64,000 nucleotides of DNA from Kineococcus terrestris (GCF_041020765.1 NZ_JBEUEJ010000023.1), one strand, 5' to 3'. Counted from the stretch's first letter, positions 15,682-24,105 are shown. Notes: generated by a model from the letters alone, not told the origin. Numbers and translations are program-made.

Positions 15682-17225
15682 GCGGCACTTCCTTCCATGA
15701 CGAGGTCGAGCACCCGGTGCTCGTCGATCTGGGCGGCCGGGCCGCTGTGCACGACGCGGCCCTCGGCGAGGACGAGGACGTGGTCGGCCAGGCCGAGCAC
15801 CTCCTCGATCTCGCTGGAGACCACGACGACGGCGTTGCCGGCGCGGGCGAGGTCGTTGACGAGCGCGTACATCTCCGCGCGGGCGCCGACGTCGACGCCG
15901 CGGGTGGGTTCGTCCAGCAGCAGGACGCGGCAGCCGTGCACGAGCCAGCGCGCCAGCATCGCCTTCTGCTGGTTGCCGCCGGACAGGGTGCGGATCGCCC
16001 GGTCGGTGTCGGCGGGCCGCACGTCGAGGGCGTCGATCTGCTCGCGCGCGCGGGACCGCTCGGCCCGCTCGTCGAGGACGGACCCGCGGGCGAACCGGGA
16101 GAACGTCGAGAGGGTGATGTTGCGATAAACAGGTTCGTCGAGGAGCAGCCCCTGCGCCTTGCGCTCCTCGGGGGCCAGCCCGATCCCAGCGCGCACGGCC
16201 ATCGGCACGGAACCCGGCCGCAGCTTCCTCCCGTCGACGAGGACCTCGCCGGCGGTGGCGCGGCGCGCCCCGTAGACGGTCTCCAGGACCTCCGAGCGCC
16301 CGGACCCGACGAGACCGGCCAGGCCCACGACCTCCCCGGCGCGCACCGTGAACGACACGTCGGAGAACACCCCGCGCAGGGCGAGGTCGCGCACCTCCAG
16401 CAGCGGCGGCGCGTCGGCGGGGACCGGTGGGCGGGAGGGGAACACCCGCTGCACCGAGCGGCCCGTCATGAGGCGGATGAGGTCGGCCGTCGGGGTTTCC
16501 GCCACCGGCAGCCCGGAGGCGACGGTGCGCCCGTCCTTGAGGACGGTGATGCGGTCGCCGATCTGCCGGATCTCCTCCAGCCGGTGGGAGATGTAGAGGA
16601 CGGCGACCCCGTCGGCGGTGAGCTGGCGCACCACCCGGAACAGGTTCGCGACCTCCTCGGAGTCCAGCACCGCGGAGGGTTCGTCCATGACGATGAGCCG
16701 GGCGTCGTGCGACAGGGCCCGCGCCATGCTCACCACCTGCTTGCCCGCCGCGGACAGCGTGCCGACCTCCCGGGTGGGGGACAGGTCGCCGTGCCCCAGG
16801 CGCCGCAGGAGTTCACGGGTGCGGGCGTGCGCGTCGTGCCGGCGGGTCACCCCGCCGCGGGACAGCTCGTGCCCCAGGTAGACGTTCTCGGCGACCGTGA
16901 GGCCGTCGACGACGTCCAGTTCCTGGTACATCGTGGCGATGCCGGTGCGCAGCGCGTCCACCGGGGAACTGGGCCGGACCTCCTGCCCGCGCCACTCCAC
17001 CGTCCCGCTGGTGGGGCGGTGCGCGCCGGCCAGGACCTTGATGAGCGTGGACTTCCCGGCGCCGTTCTGCCCGAGGAGGCAGTGCACCTCCCCGGGGCGG
17101 ACGTCGAGGTCCACCCCGTCGAGCGCGCGCACGCCGGAGAACTCCTTGACGATGCCCCGGACCGCGAGCAGCGGGGCGGTGGAACTGCCGGGCGCGTCGG
17201 CCCTCGTGCGGTCGTCCTCGACCAT
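15678..17225 (-). CDS. Sugar ABC transporter ATP-binding protein, two nucleotide-binding domains
   Basis: 515 aa, tandem ABC domains as in RbsA/MglA. First domain: Walker A GQNGAGKST, signature LSAAGKQ, Walker B LIVMDEPSAVL. Second domain: degenerate Walker A (GLVGSGRSE), signature LSGGNQQ, Walker B VLLLDEPTRGVD. It powers import by the adjacent permease. First gene of the operon, starting with ATG 103 bases from the divergent ROK regulator start; the shared intergenic region presumably holds the operator. Confidence 0.92.
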   Translation of the reverse strand: MVEDDRTRADAPGSSTAPLLAVRGIVKEFSGVRALDGVDLDVRPGEVHCLLGQNGAGKSTLIKVLAGAHRPTSGTVEWRGQEVRPSSPVDALRTGIATMYQELDVVDGLTVAENVYLGHELSRGGVTRRHDAHARTRELLRRLGHGDLSPTREVGTLSAAGKQVVSMARALSHDARLIVMDEPSAVLDSEEVANLFRVVRQLTADGVAVLYISHRLEEIRQIGDRITVLKDGRTVASGLPVAETPTADLIRLMTGRSVQRVFPSRPPVPADAPPLLEVRDLALRGVFSDVSFTVRAGEVVGLAGLVGSGRSEVLETVYGARRATAGEVLVDGRKLRPGSVPMAVRAGIGLAPEERKAQGLLLDEPVYRNITLSTFSRFARGSVLDERAERSRAREQIDALDVRPADTDRAIRTLSGGNQQKAMLARWLVHGCRVLLLDEPTRGVDVGARAEMYALVNDLARAGNAVVVVSSEIEEVLGLADHVLVLAEGRVVHSGPAAQIDEHRVLDLVMEGSAA

Positions 17226-17328
17226 GTGGGGAAACTAGGACTCCTTCTGCCGGCCGTCAAGCAAAAGTCGCGCGCTTCCTGCCCCCGGCTCTCTCCCGGG
17301 TGGCGGAACCCGTGCTTCACTGTCCGCC

Positions 17329-18498
17329 ATGCCCGGGCACGTCGGCGTCGACGGTCTCAGCTCCACCCTCCAGCTCCTGCGGGACGGGCGGCCCCGCACG
17401 CGCGCCGAACTGGCCCAGCTCACCGGGCAGGCCCGCTCGACGGTCTCCCAGCGCGTCGACGCGCTCATCGCCGCGCGGCTCGTCGCCCCCACCGGGGAGG
17501 CCACCTCCACCGGAGGCCGGCCCCCCGCCACGTTCGCGTTCAACCCCGCCGCCCGCGTCGTCCTCGCCGTCGACCTCGGCGCCACCCACGCCCGCGTCGC
17601 CGTCACCGACCTCGCCGCCACCGTCCTCGCCGAGGAACTGCGCTCCATCGTCATCGGCGACGGCCCGGCCCCCGTGCTGGACGTCGTCGCCGCCGTCGCG
17701 CACGAGGTGCTCGCCGCGGCCGGGCGCTCGCCCGCGGACGTCGCCGGGATCGGCGTCGGCCTGCCCGGCCCCGTCGACCACGCCACCGGCCGCCCCACCA
17801 ACCCGCCGATCATGCCCGGCTGGCACGACGCCGACGTGCGCGGCGAGCTGCGCGCCCGCCTCGGCGTCCTGCCCGTCGTCGTCGACAACGACGTCAACGC
17901 GATGGCCGTCGGGGAGCACGCCGCGGCCTGGCCCGACGTCGACCACCTCGTGTTCGTGAAGGTCGCCACCGGCATCGGCGCCGGCATCGTCAGCGACGGT
18001 CGCATCGTCCGCGGCGCCCAGGGCACCGCCGGCGACCTCGGCCACGTCGCCGTCCCCGGCGGCGCCGACGTCCCCTGCCGCTGCGGCAGCACCGGCTGCC
18101 TGGAAGCCCTCGCCAGCGGGCGCGCCGTCGCCGCCGCGCTGCGCGCCGAGGGCCTGCCCGCGGAGGGCGGTGCCGACGTCGCCGCCCTCGTCGCCGCGGG
18201 GGACGCGCTGGCCGCGGCCGCGGTGCGCGACGCCGGGCGGGCGATCGGGCGGGTGCTCGCCGGGTGCGTCAGCCTGCTCAACCCCTCCGTCATCGCCGTC
18301 GGGGGGAGCCTCGCCACCGCGGGGGAGCAGCTGCTGGCCGGGGTGCGGGAGACCGTGTACCGGCGTTCGCCGCCCATCGCGACGCAGCACCTGCGGATCG
18401 TCACCAGCCGCACCGGCGCGCGGGCGGGGGTGATCGGGGCGAGCACGATGGTCATCGAGCAGGTGCTGTCGGGGGAACTGCTGGACGGGATCGTGTGA
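17329..18498 (+). CDS. ROK-family transcriptional regulator
   Basis: 389 aa. N-terminal winged helix-turn-helix (residues ~10-65; RTRAELAQLTGQARSTVSQR) and a sugar-kinase-like ROK domain: phosphate-binding VDLGATHARVAV, GIGVGLPGPVDH, VDNDVNAMAVGEH, and the zinc motif CRCGSTGCLEALASG. Likely a repressor of the divergent sugar importer operon, released by the imported sugar or its phosphate (inference from gene order and family). Confidence 0.9.
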   Translation: MPGHVGVDGLSSTLQLLRDGRPRTRAELAQLTGQARSTVSQRVDALIAARLVAPTGEATSTGGRPPATFAFNPAARVVLAVDLGATHARVAVTDLAATVLAEELRSIVIGDGPAPVLDVVAAVAHEVLAAAGRSPADVAGIGVGLPGPVDHATGRPTNPPIMPGWHDADVRGELRARLGVLPVVVDNDVNAMAVGEHAAAWPDVDHLVFVKVATGIGAGIVSDGRIVRGAQGTAGDLGHVAVPGGADVPCRCGSTGCLEALASGRAVAAALRAEGLPAEGGADVAALVAAGDALAAAAVRDAGRAIGRVLAGCVSLLNPSVIAVGGSLATAGEQLLAGVRETVYRRSPPIATQHLRIVTSRTGARAGVIGASTMVIEQVLSGELLDGIV

Positions 18499-18543
18499 GG
18501 CGGGTCGTCGGCGCGGAGCCGCAGCTCGCGGCCGGCGGATCCC

Positions 18544-19935
18544 TCATCCCCGACGCGCCAGGTCCTCCAGCGCCGCCGAGAAGCTCCCGTTCCACGTGCC
18601 CAGGTGCGGCCACACCGCCGCCACCCGCTGCGTCGCCTCCTCCGCGCTGAGCCCCTCCTCGCGCACCAGCCAGGCCCGCAGCACCAGCCCCGTGCGGGAG
18701 GCGCCCGCGTGGCAGTGCACGAGCACCCGCCTGCCCTCGGCGCGCAGCGCGGCCACGTCGCCGAGCACGTCGTCGAGGACGGTGGCCAGCTCGGTGTTGC
18801 TGTCGTCGTCGGTGAGGTAGGCGAAGCGCTGCACCTCGTGGCCGAAGCGACCGCCGGTGCGGCACAGCGAGACCACCGCGAAGTCGCGGTCGCTGCGGCG
18901 CGCGCCGTCGAGGTCGGCCGCCCACACGCCCGGGGCGACCTCCGTGGCCGGCAGGCCGCGGGTGGGGGCCGGCTCGTGCGGGCGCAGGTGGCGCTCGCCG
19001 TCGAGCTGCGCGGCCAGCAGCTGCAGGTCGCGCAGCTCGTACGTCCGGTCCCCGAACCCCGGGACGTGCCCGTGGACGACGGAGGTCCAGCGGACCGGGA
19101 CGCCGGTGATGCCCGCGCGGGCACCGGCGAGCGCCCCGGTGACGCAGGCGACGGTGTCGGTGTCGCCGCCGAGGTCGACCACCCGGCGCAGCGCCTCCTC
19201 GAACGTCGCCGAGCTGCGCAGCGCCCACAGGGCCGACCCCAGCGTCGGCCACACCGCGCCGTTGCCCTCGGTGGCGTCCTCGGGCCGCCAGCCCGGGGCG
19301 CACACCCGCGCCCACTTCCCGCGGTGCTCCTCCGCCACCAGCGGCAGCGCCCCGGCGACGGCGTCGTCGACGTCCCCGCCCGCCAGCAGCACCCGCAGCA
19401 CCTCGTGGAACAGCGCGCACCCCTCGCCCGCCGCGGGGTCGCCGTGGGTGAGGGCGCTGATCCGCCGGGCGGCGTCCATCGTCACCCGCTGCCCGGCGCG
19501 GGCGAAGAACAGCGCCGCCGGGGTGGCGCGCATCAGCGAGCCGTTGCCGGCCGCGCGGTGCCCGGCGCGCACGTGCTCGGCCGCCGCGGTGTCCCACGGC
19601 AGCCCGGAGCTCAGCACCGCGGACGTCTGCACCCCGATGTCCGGCGGGCCGGCCTGCGCCCAGCGCTGGAACCGGGCGAAGACGTCGGCCTCGTCCAGGC
19701 CGTCGTGCTCCAGCAGCGACTGCGCGAGCAGCAGCGCCGTCTGCGTGTCGTCGGTGAACTCGCCCGGTGCCCAGCCCAGGGAACCGCCGCCGCACATCTC
19801 GGTGGAGGTCCCGCGCGCGGCGGTGGGGAAGCGGGCGCTGAACGCGCCCGGCGGGCCGAACTCGAACGGGGCGCCCAGGGCGTCGCCGACGGCGGAGCCC
19901 ACGAGGGCGCCCATCACGCGGTGCTGACCGTCCAC
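18544..19935 (-). CDS. ADP-ribosylglycohydrolase fused to a dual-specificity phosphatase-like domain
   Basis: 463 aa. Residues ~5-290 are a canonical ADP-ribosylglycohydrolase: GALVGSAVGDALGAPFEFG, FTDDTQTALLLAQSL (first metal cluster), GNGSLMRATPAALFF and GGDTDTVACVTGALAGARAG (second metal cluster). Residues ~320-455 are a cysteine phosphatase fold with the P-loop HCHAGASRTGL (C-x5-R). GTG at 19935 is preferred because GAGGAGG lies 5 bases upstream. The protein should remove ADP-ribose from targets or hydrolyse ADP-ribosyl compounds; the phosphatase could act on ADP-ribose-1''-phosphate or phosphotyrosine (unknown). The divergent NrtR-like regulator suggests control by NAD metabolites. Confidence 0.88.
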   Translation of the reverse strand: MDGQHRVMGALVGSAVGDALGAPFEFGPPGAFSARFPTAARGTSTEMCGGGSLGWAPGEFTDDTQTALLLAQSLLEHDGLDEADVFARFQRWAQAGPPDIGVQTSAVLSSGLPWDTAAAEHVRAGHRAAGNGSLMRATPAALFFARAGQRVTMDAARRISALTHGDPAAGEGCALFHEVLRVLLAGGDVDDAVAGALPLVAEEHRGKWARVCAPGWRPEDATEGNGAVWPTLGSALWALRSSATFEEALRRVVDLGGDTDTVACVTGALAGARAGITGVPVRWTSVVHGHVPGFGDRTYELRDLQLLAAQLDGERHLRPHEPAPTRGLPATEVAPGVWAADLDGARRSDRDFAVVSLCRTGGRFGHEVQRFAYLTDDDSNTELATVLDDVLGDVAALRAEGRRVLVHCHAGASRTGLVLRAWLVREEGLSAEEATQRVAAVWPHLGTWNGSFSAALEDLARRG

Positions 19936-20005
19936 GGCCGCCTCCTCGGTTAGCGCAAGATTGAGACAAGTCGACATTAGCGCACATCTGCGACAACATC
20001 GAGGG
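19936..20005. promoter_or_regulatory. Shared promoter/operator region of the NrtR-ADP-ribosylglycohydrolase pair
   Basis: The 70-base divergent intergenic region holds two copies of TTAGCGCA (19950-19957 and 19977-19984) 27 bases apart. It also holds a GTCG...CGAC dyad whose half-sites begin at 19970 and end near 19994. NrtR operators are described as dyads with GTC/GAC ends. The 27-bp spacing of the direct repeats would place two sites on nearly the same face of the helix. Confidence 0.45.
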
Positions 20006-20638
20006 GTGGACGCGGACCTGTCGAGCTACGTGCGCCCGTCCGTCGCCGTGGACACCGTGGTGCTCACCGTGTCCCCCGACGGCGACCTGCGCGTCCTGCT
20101 GATGCGCCCGCGCGACCCCCGGCACGGCGACTGGGCCCTGCCCGGCACGTTCCTGCACGAGGGCGAGACGCTCGCCGACGCGGTCCTGCGCTCGCTGCGC
20201 ACCAAGGCCCACGTCGAGGGCCTGCGCCCCCGCCAGCTGCACGTCTTCGACGACCCCGGTCGCGACGACCGCGGCTGGGTGCTGTCGGTGGCCCACCTCG
20301 ACCTCGTGCCCTGGGAGCTCCTCGGCGACGCGCCGGAGCGCGACGACGTGCGGCTCGCCCCGCCGGACCGCACCGGCCCGCTGCCCTTCGACCACGCCGC
20401 CGTCGTCCGCCTCGGCGTCCAGTGCGCCCGGCAGGACTACGCCGCCGCCCCCGACCCCGCCGGCCTGCTCGCCGGCCCCTTCACGCTGCGGCAGCTGCAG
20501 CAGGTGCACGAGGCCGTCGCGGGCGAGGCGCTGCCGCGCGACACCTTCCGGCGTCGCGTGGAACCGGCACTGCGGGCGACGGGGCGGATGAGCAGCGGAC
20601 GGGTGGGGAAACCGGCCCGGCTGTTCGAGCGCCGCTGA
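20006..20638 (+). CDS. nrtR: NrtR-type Nudix-like transcriptional regulator
   Basis: 210 aa from GTG at 20006. The N-terminal Nudix fold (residues ~8-140) has a degenerate Nudix box (GTFLHEGETLADAVLRSLRTKAHV) lacking the REXXEE catalytic glutamates, as expected for a sensor rather than an enzyme. The C-terminal winged helix (~150-210) carries the NrtR-like FTLRQLQQVHEAVAGEALPRDTFRRR pattern and the closing GKPARLFERR. NrtR proteins sense ADP-ribose and control NAD-related genes; here the only divergent target is the ADP-ribosylglycohydrolase gene. An upstream in-frame TTG would add 15 residues and cannot be excluded. Confidence 0.87.
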   Translation: MDADLSSYVRPSVAVDTVVLTVSPDGDLRVLLMRPRDPRHGDWALPGTFLHEGETLADAVLRSLRTKAHVEGLRPRQLHVFDDPGRDDRGWVLSVAHLDLVPWELLGDAPERDDVRLAPPDRTGPLPFDHAAVVRLGVQCARQDYAAAPDPAGLLAGPFTLRQLQQVHEAVAGEALPRDTFRRRVEPALRATGRMSSGRVGKPARLFERR

Positions 20639-20669
20639 ACCGCGGCCCGCACGCCGCGCCAGCGCACGG

Positions 20670-20930
20670 TCACGCGGCGAACCCCTCGAGCCACGCCACG
20701 ACCTCCGCCGGCAGGTCCGCGCGACGCCGCCACGACTGCTTCACGCCCGTCACCGACCGGGTCCAGTGCCAGGAGCGGTGCGCGCAGACGTAGAAGTCCA
20801 CCGGCAGGTCGAAGTGGTGCCACGCGTTGGCGCGGCGGAAGACGAGGACCGCGGCGTTGCGGTCGGCGGCGTAGACCTTGCCGCAGCGGCAGAGCCGCAC
20901 CCGGTCGCGGCGGACGCGCTGGTGGGACAT
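20670..20930 (-). CDS. Small protein with CxC motif, unknown function
   Basis: 86 aa. ATG at 20930 is chosen for the GGGAGGAGACCCG ribosome-binding site. Basic N-terminus, then LCRCGKVYAADRNAAVLVFRR (a CxCG possible half zinc knuckle), a Trp/His-rich middle (NAWHHFDLPVDFYVCAHRSWHW) and a final helix WRRRADLPAEVVAWLEGFAA. The Cys/His residues might bind metal. It converges with the NrtR gene 31 bases away. I do not recognise the family. Confidence 0.6.
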   Translation of the reverse strand: MSHQRVRRDRVRLCRCGKVYAADRNAAVLVFRRANAWHHFDLPVDFYVCAHRSWHWTRSVTGVKQSWRRRADLPAEVVAWLEGFAA

Positions 20931-21513
20931 CGGGTCTCCTCCCGTCGTGGTGGGTGGGGAGACCGTGGGGGACGGGTCCGACACGAGGGGTCCGGGCGTC
21001 CAGCGCGTCGAGGAACCGAGAACATTGCGCCGCAACGGTTCCGCGAGGGGGCCACCGGACGTGCCGCCGTGCTGGGCGCTCCAGGTCCACCCGTCCGGAG
21101 CAGCGTCAGGCGGTCACGGACGCCGCTCCGAGGTGCCGAGAGCGCGTGGCGCCCGTCCCCGGGTGGTGGTGGGCGTAGGCGACCTGGACGGGGGCGGCGA
21201 CCCCGGCGATGAAGTGCTCGGCCTCCGCGACCTTGCCAGAGCTCGCGCGTGCCAGGTGGACGAGGTACGGGTGCCGCACCCGGCTGTTGCGGAACTTGGC
21301 GTCGTCACCGCGCAGGTGCTCCAGGCCGTAGTCGAGCCCCAGCTCGACCGCGATCGGCGCCTGGATCCGTCCGTCGCGGAACTGGCGATGGCCGGCGCGC
21401 GCGAGCTGTGTCGGCGCCAGGACGACCAGGTCGAACAATCCCCGGCCACCGCCCTTGTGCACGAGCTGCGTCGTCAGCCGGCCCCCGTCGAACGGGTGGA
21501 GGCCAGAAAGAGT

Positions 21514-22438
21514 GAGCCTTTTCCATCCCGGCTCAGCCGGCGAGGATGAGGGTCTGCACAGCGGCGACGAGGTTGGTCGCAGTGGTGGGGCTGGAGCGGA
21601 TCTTGCGCAGCACCCGCCAGCTCTTCAGTTGCGCGTTGGCCCGCTCGCCCGGCGCCCGCAAGGCGGCGTGAGCACGGTTGACCGCGCGCTGGTTCGCCGA
21701 CAGAGGTCGGAAGGCGCCGGTGGTGCGGTCCTTGCGGCGTGAGCGCTGCGGTACCCGGACCTCGGGGCAGGTACGCGCGGCGCCCTGGTAGCCGCGATCG
21801 GCCAGGACCGGCACGCCGGTGCCGGCCAGGGCGGTGAGCAGGCCGTGTTTACGGGCGGCGCCGATGTCGTGGCGTGAGCCGGGCAGCGCGGGTGAGGCCC
21901 AGATCAGCCGCCCGGCAGGGTCAGCGAGGGTCTGCACGTTCAGCCCGTGGGCCTTGTGCTTGCCCGCGTAGTAGATGCGGTCGCCCTTGGTGGCCATGGC
22001 CACCCGGTCGATGCGCAGCAGAGTTCCATCCAGGAGGACGTAGGCCTTGGCCGCAACCGCCGTCAGCGCCTGCTGCAAGGTTGGTGTCATCGCCGCCAGC
22101 ACGGCCAGGGCCTCGTGGACGTATCGGTGCACGGTGGCGATCCCGACGCCGAAGCCGGCGGCCAGGTCCGCGTAGCGCTCACCCTTGCGCAGGTGCGCCA
22201 GCACCAGCAGCGCTTGGCGCCCCGGTGTGAGGCGGCGCCAGGGGAACCGATGCGCTGACGCCGCCGACGTAGCGCGTCGCTGAGCAAGCTCAGGGCGCGG
22301 GTGGACACGGGCAGGCCGGACGGGTAGGACAGCATGTGAAGCCCCTGGTGGTGCGGACGATCTCGACAATCCCCGTCCTACCAGGGGCTTCGCTGATGCT
22401 GGCCGCAACCCCGCTCGCCAGCCAGATGGAAAAGGCTC
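21514..22438 (-). mobile_element. IS5-family (ISL2-like group) insertion sequence, 925 bp
   Basis: Terminal inverted repeats GAGCCTTTTCCATC (21514-21527) and its complement (22425-22438). A 3-base direct duplication AGT flanks it (21511-21513 and 22439-22441), matching the ANT target duplication reported for the ISL2 group of IS5. It contains one transposase gene on the minus strand. It sits outside the AICE, about 200 bases left of the left att core, inside a chromosomal gene. Confidence 0.9.
21533..22335 (-). CDS. IS5-family transposase, read by a -1 frameshift (or frameshift mutant)
   Basis: The product starts MLSYPSGLPVSTRALSLLSD in one frame and continues WRRLTPGRQALLVLAHLRKG in the -1 frame, with the switch near 22242 at a TTCCCC stretch (TCC CCT GG read as TCC CCC TGG). 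DDE residues are visible: VLLDGTLLRIDR (first Asp), VLADRGYQGA (second Asp) and ERANAQLKSW (Glu), over a helix-turn-helix at GFGVGIATVHRYVHEAL. Joined length is about 267 aa, normal for the group. Programmed frameshifting occurs in some IS5-family members; an inactivating indel is the alternative. An apparent GTG start at 22492 belongs to the interrupted host gene, not to the transposase. Confidence 0.82.
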
Positions 22439-22636
22439 AGTGTCGTGGTGCTTGAGCAGGGTGAACAGCTCGGCGTGCAGCGAGTGCTCCACCCGGTGCA
22501 GATAGGGGGGGCGAGGAAGCCGTCAATCAACGCGGTGATGGCCATTGTGACCGTATGTGCCGCCTCCCTCACAGCTAGGGTCATCATGTGTCCGTAAGTG
22601 AGTCGATGCGTCAGTCACAAGCGTCTCGCTTCAAAA

Positions 22637-22683
22637 CCCGACTTGTAATCGGGCGGTTCGGGGTTCGAGTCCCCGTGCCGGCT
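22637..22683 (+). tRNA. 3' half of tRNA-Thr(TGT), 5' half absent
   Basis: Anticodon stem CCCGA/TCGGG around loop CTTGTAA (anticodon TGT at 22644-22646), T-arm CGGGG-TTCGAGT-CCCCG and acceptor strand TGCCGGC plus discriminator T are intact. No GCCGGCA acceptor or D-arm (GCTCAG...GAGC) precedes it within 60 bases, so this is not a complete tRNA. It is the tRNA-derived arm that the integrating element carries to restore its target gene. Confidence 0.8.
22642..22657 (+). other. attL core (16-bp direct repeat) of the AICE
   Basis: CTTGTAATCGGGCGGT is identical to 45656-45671. It covers the anticodon loop, the 3' anticodon stem and the variable region of the tRNA-Thr fragment. The integrase gene starts its 3' end 118 bases to the right, the usual arrangement for tRNA-targeting actinobacterial elements. 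Confidence 0.85.
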
Positions 22684-22730
22684 CCCCGCTGACCTGCGGA
22701 AACGCCTCGCACGGTCGTGATTGTCGGCTC

Positions 22731-22755
22731 AGGTGCAGCCAAAGGTGCAGCCAAG
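22731..22755 (+). repeat. Left attP arm: two 12-base direct repeats (probable integrase arm sites)
   Basis: GTGCAGCCAAAG and GTGCAGCCAAGG are adjacent at 12-base period. The 18-mer AGCCAAAGGTGCAGCCAA (22737-22754) recurs exactly at 45544-45561, at the opposite end of the element. Paired arm repeats on both sides of the core are the layout expected for tyrosine-integrase arm-binding sites. Confidence 0.7.
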
Positions 22756-22774
22756 GCCCTGATCGGCATGATCG

Positions 22775-23923
22775 TCACGGCCGCTCACCCCAGAGCGCCG
22801 TCTGCATCAACGTCGCCGCCTCGCCCAGCATCGACGGCATTACGTGCGAGTACGTGTTCATGGTCAGCCCGATCTGGGAGTGCCCGAGGACCTCCATGAC
22901 GACCCGCGGGTGCATGCCCTGCGCCAGCAGCAGCGAGGCCGCCGTGTGCCGCAGGTCGTGCAGCCGGACCGGCCGGACCCCGGCGCCGCGCAGCAGCGCC
23001 TTGAACGCCTTAGCGTCGTTGCTCGCGTCGAGCGCCGAGCCGATCGGCGTGGTGAAGACGAGCTGCGGGTCCACCCACACCAGCGCCGCCGCCCGCTCCA
23101 CCTCCTGTGCCTCCCGGTGCCGGCGCAGCGCCTCGACGAGGTAGGGCGGCATCGACAGCGTCCGGGAGGAGCGGGCCGACTTCAGCGACGTGAAGCGCGC
23201 CGGCTCCCCGGCCCGGCCGCGGGCGAGCTGCCGGCGGATGCGGACGGTGGCGGTGTCCAGGTCGACGTCTTCCCAGCACAGCCCGAGGGCCTCGCCCTGG
23301 CGCAGCCCGAGGGTGAGCGCCGCGACCCACCGCGCCTCCAGCCGCTCACCCCGCGCGGCGCTGAGGACCTGCCGCGCCTCCTCCACCGTCAGCGGCTCCA
23401 CCCGGTACTCCTGGCGGGACGGTGGGTCGACGAGGAGGGCGACGTTGCGGCTGACGAGGCCCCACTTCATCGCCACGTTCAGCGAGCGGCGCAGGGTGGC
23501 GTGGATGTGCCGGACGCTGGCCGCCGACAGCCCCGCCGCCGTCTTCGCGGCGTAGAGGTCGGCCAGGTGGCGCGGCTCCAGCTTGTCGAGCTTGATCCGG
23601 CCGAGGCTCGGCTCGATGTGCTGGCGGAAGTCCCGCTCGTAGTTGACGAGCGTGGACGGGCGGACCTTCGGCGCCGCGACCTTCTCCAGGTACATCGGGA
23701 ACCACGCCGAGACGGTGACCGACTCCCGGACGAGGGTGCCGTTGCGCTGCGCCTGCAGCGTCTCCTGCAGCCAGGTCGCCGCCTCTCGGCGGGTGCGGCG
23801 CAGCGCGTACTTCCGCTTGCGCTTGCCGTCGTGCCAGCCGAGGTCCACCGAGGCGCGCCACCGGCCGTCCGCGGTCTGGCAGGTCGAGCCCTCCCCGTGC
23901 CCGCGCCGGCCCCTGCCCGCCAT
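22775..23923 (-). CDS. int: Tyrosine site-specific integrase of the AICE
   Basis: 382 aa from ATG at 23923; a longer frame upstream is non-coding and overlaps the excisionase-like gene. N-terminal AP2-like/SAM-like DNA-binding part (MAGRGRRGHGEGS, then a core-binding domain ~60-160: SAWFPMYLEKVAAPKVRPST). Catalytic domain: Arg in LGLRQGEALGL, Lys region TSLKSARSSRTLSMP, HxxR in LHDLRHTAASLL, second His in VLGHSQIGLTMN and Tyr in NTYSHV. It recombines the att cores at both ends of the element. Its 3' end faces attL. Transcribed after the two small HTH genes. Confidence 0.95.
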   Translation of the reverse strand: MAGRGRRGHGEGSTCQTADGRWRASVDLGWHDGKRKRKYALRRTRREAATWLQETLQAQRNGTLVRESVTVSAWFPMYLEKVAAPKVRPSTLVNYERDFRQHIEPSLGRIKLDKLEPRHLADLYAAKTAAGLSAASVRHIHATLRRSLNVAMKWGLVSRNVALLVDPPSRQEYRVEPLTVEEARQVLSAARGERLEARWVAALTLGLRQGEALGLCWEDVDLDTATVRIRRQLARGRAGEPARFTSLKSARSSRTLSMPPYLVEALRRHREAQEVERAAALVWVDPQLVFTTPIGSALDASNDAKAFKALLRGAGVRPVRLHDLRHTAASLLLAQGMHPRVVMEVLGHSQIGLTMNTYSHVMPSMLGEAATLMQTALWGERP

Positions 23924-23925
23924 CG

Positions 23926-24105
23926 CTACGCCGCGTCCTGGCGCAGCCGCTCGACGTACTCCGCGAGGCAGGTCGACGGGATGCGGCGCAGCTTGCCGAT
24001 GTGCACCGACGGCAGCTGCCCGCCGGCCATCAGCTCGTACACCTTCGACCGGCCCACCCCGAGCACCGCGGCGGCCTCGTTGGCGGTCAGCAACAGCTTG
24101 TCCAT
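23926..24105 (-). CDS. Excisionase-like MerR-type HTH protein
   Basis: 59 aa. AAGGAGACGAACGAC precedes the ATG (strong ribosome-binding site). Sequence MDKLLLTANEAAAVLGVGRS is the DNA-binding-domain (excisionase family) helix-turn-helix, followed by VYELMAGGQLPSVHIGKLRR as the wing. The stop lies 2 bases before the integrase ATG, so it is coupled to int. Likely the directionality factor for excision or a regulator of int. Confidence 0.88.
   Translation of the reverse strand: MDKLLLTANEAAAVLGVGRSKVYELMAGGQLPSVHIGKLRRIPSTCLAEYVERLRQDAA

Larger units (their letters stand above)
21106..22587 (-). pseudogene. Unknown gene interrupted by an IS element and a poly-C frameshift
   Basis: The 5' part lies right of the IS (RVEHSLHAELFTLLKHHDT) and the 3' part left of it (LSGLHPFDGGRLTTQLVHKGG ... 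AYAHHHPGTGATRS). Removing the IS plus one copy of the 3-base duplication restores an uninterrupted reading frame through the junction. A second lesion is upstream: the frame starting at MAITALIDGFLAPP (ATG at 22545, or ATG at 22587) leaves the frame at a run of seven C (22505-22511 on the plus strand as G); one additional C would read on as APPYLHRVEHSL. The joined product would be roughly 165-185 residues. No family recognised. The poly-C lesion could be a sequencing error, but the IS is real. Confidence 0.65.

Noticed and set aside
22442..22492. Transposase start at GTG 22492
   Set aside because: It lies outside the right inverted repeat and belongs to the interrupted host gene; the transposase's own start is ATG at 22335 followed by a frameshift.
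22605..22683. A complete tRNA-Thr gene
   Set aside because: The anticodon arm, T-arm and 3' acceptor are present, but no matching 5' acceptor or D-arm precedes them.
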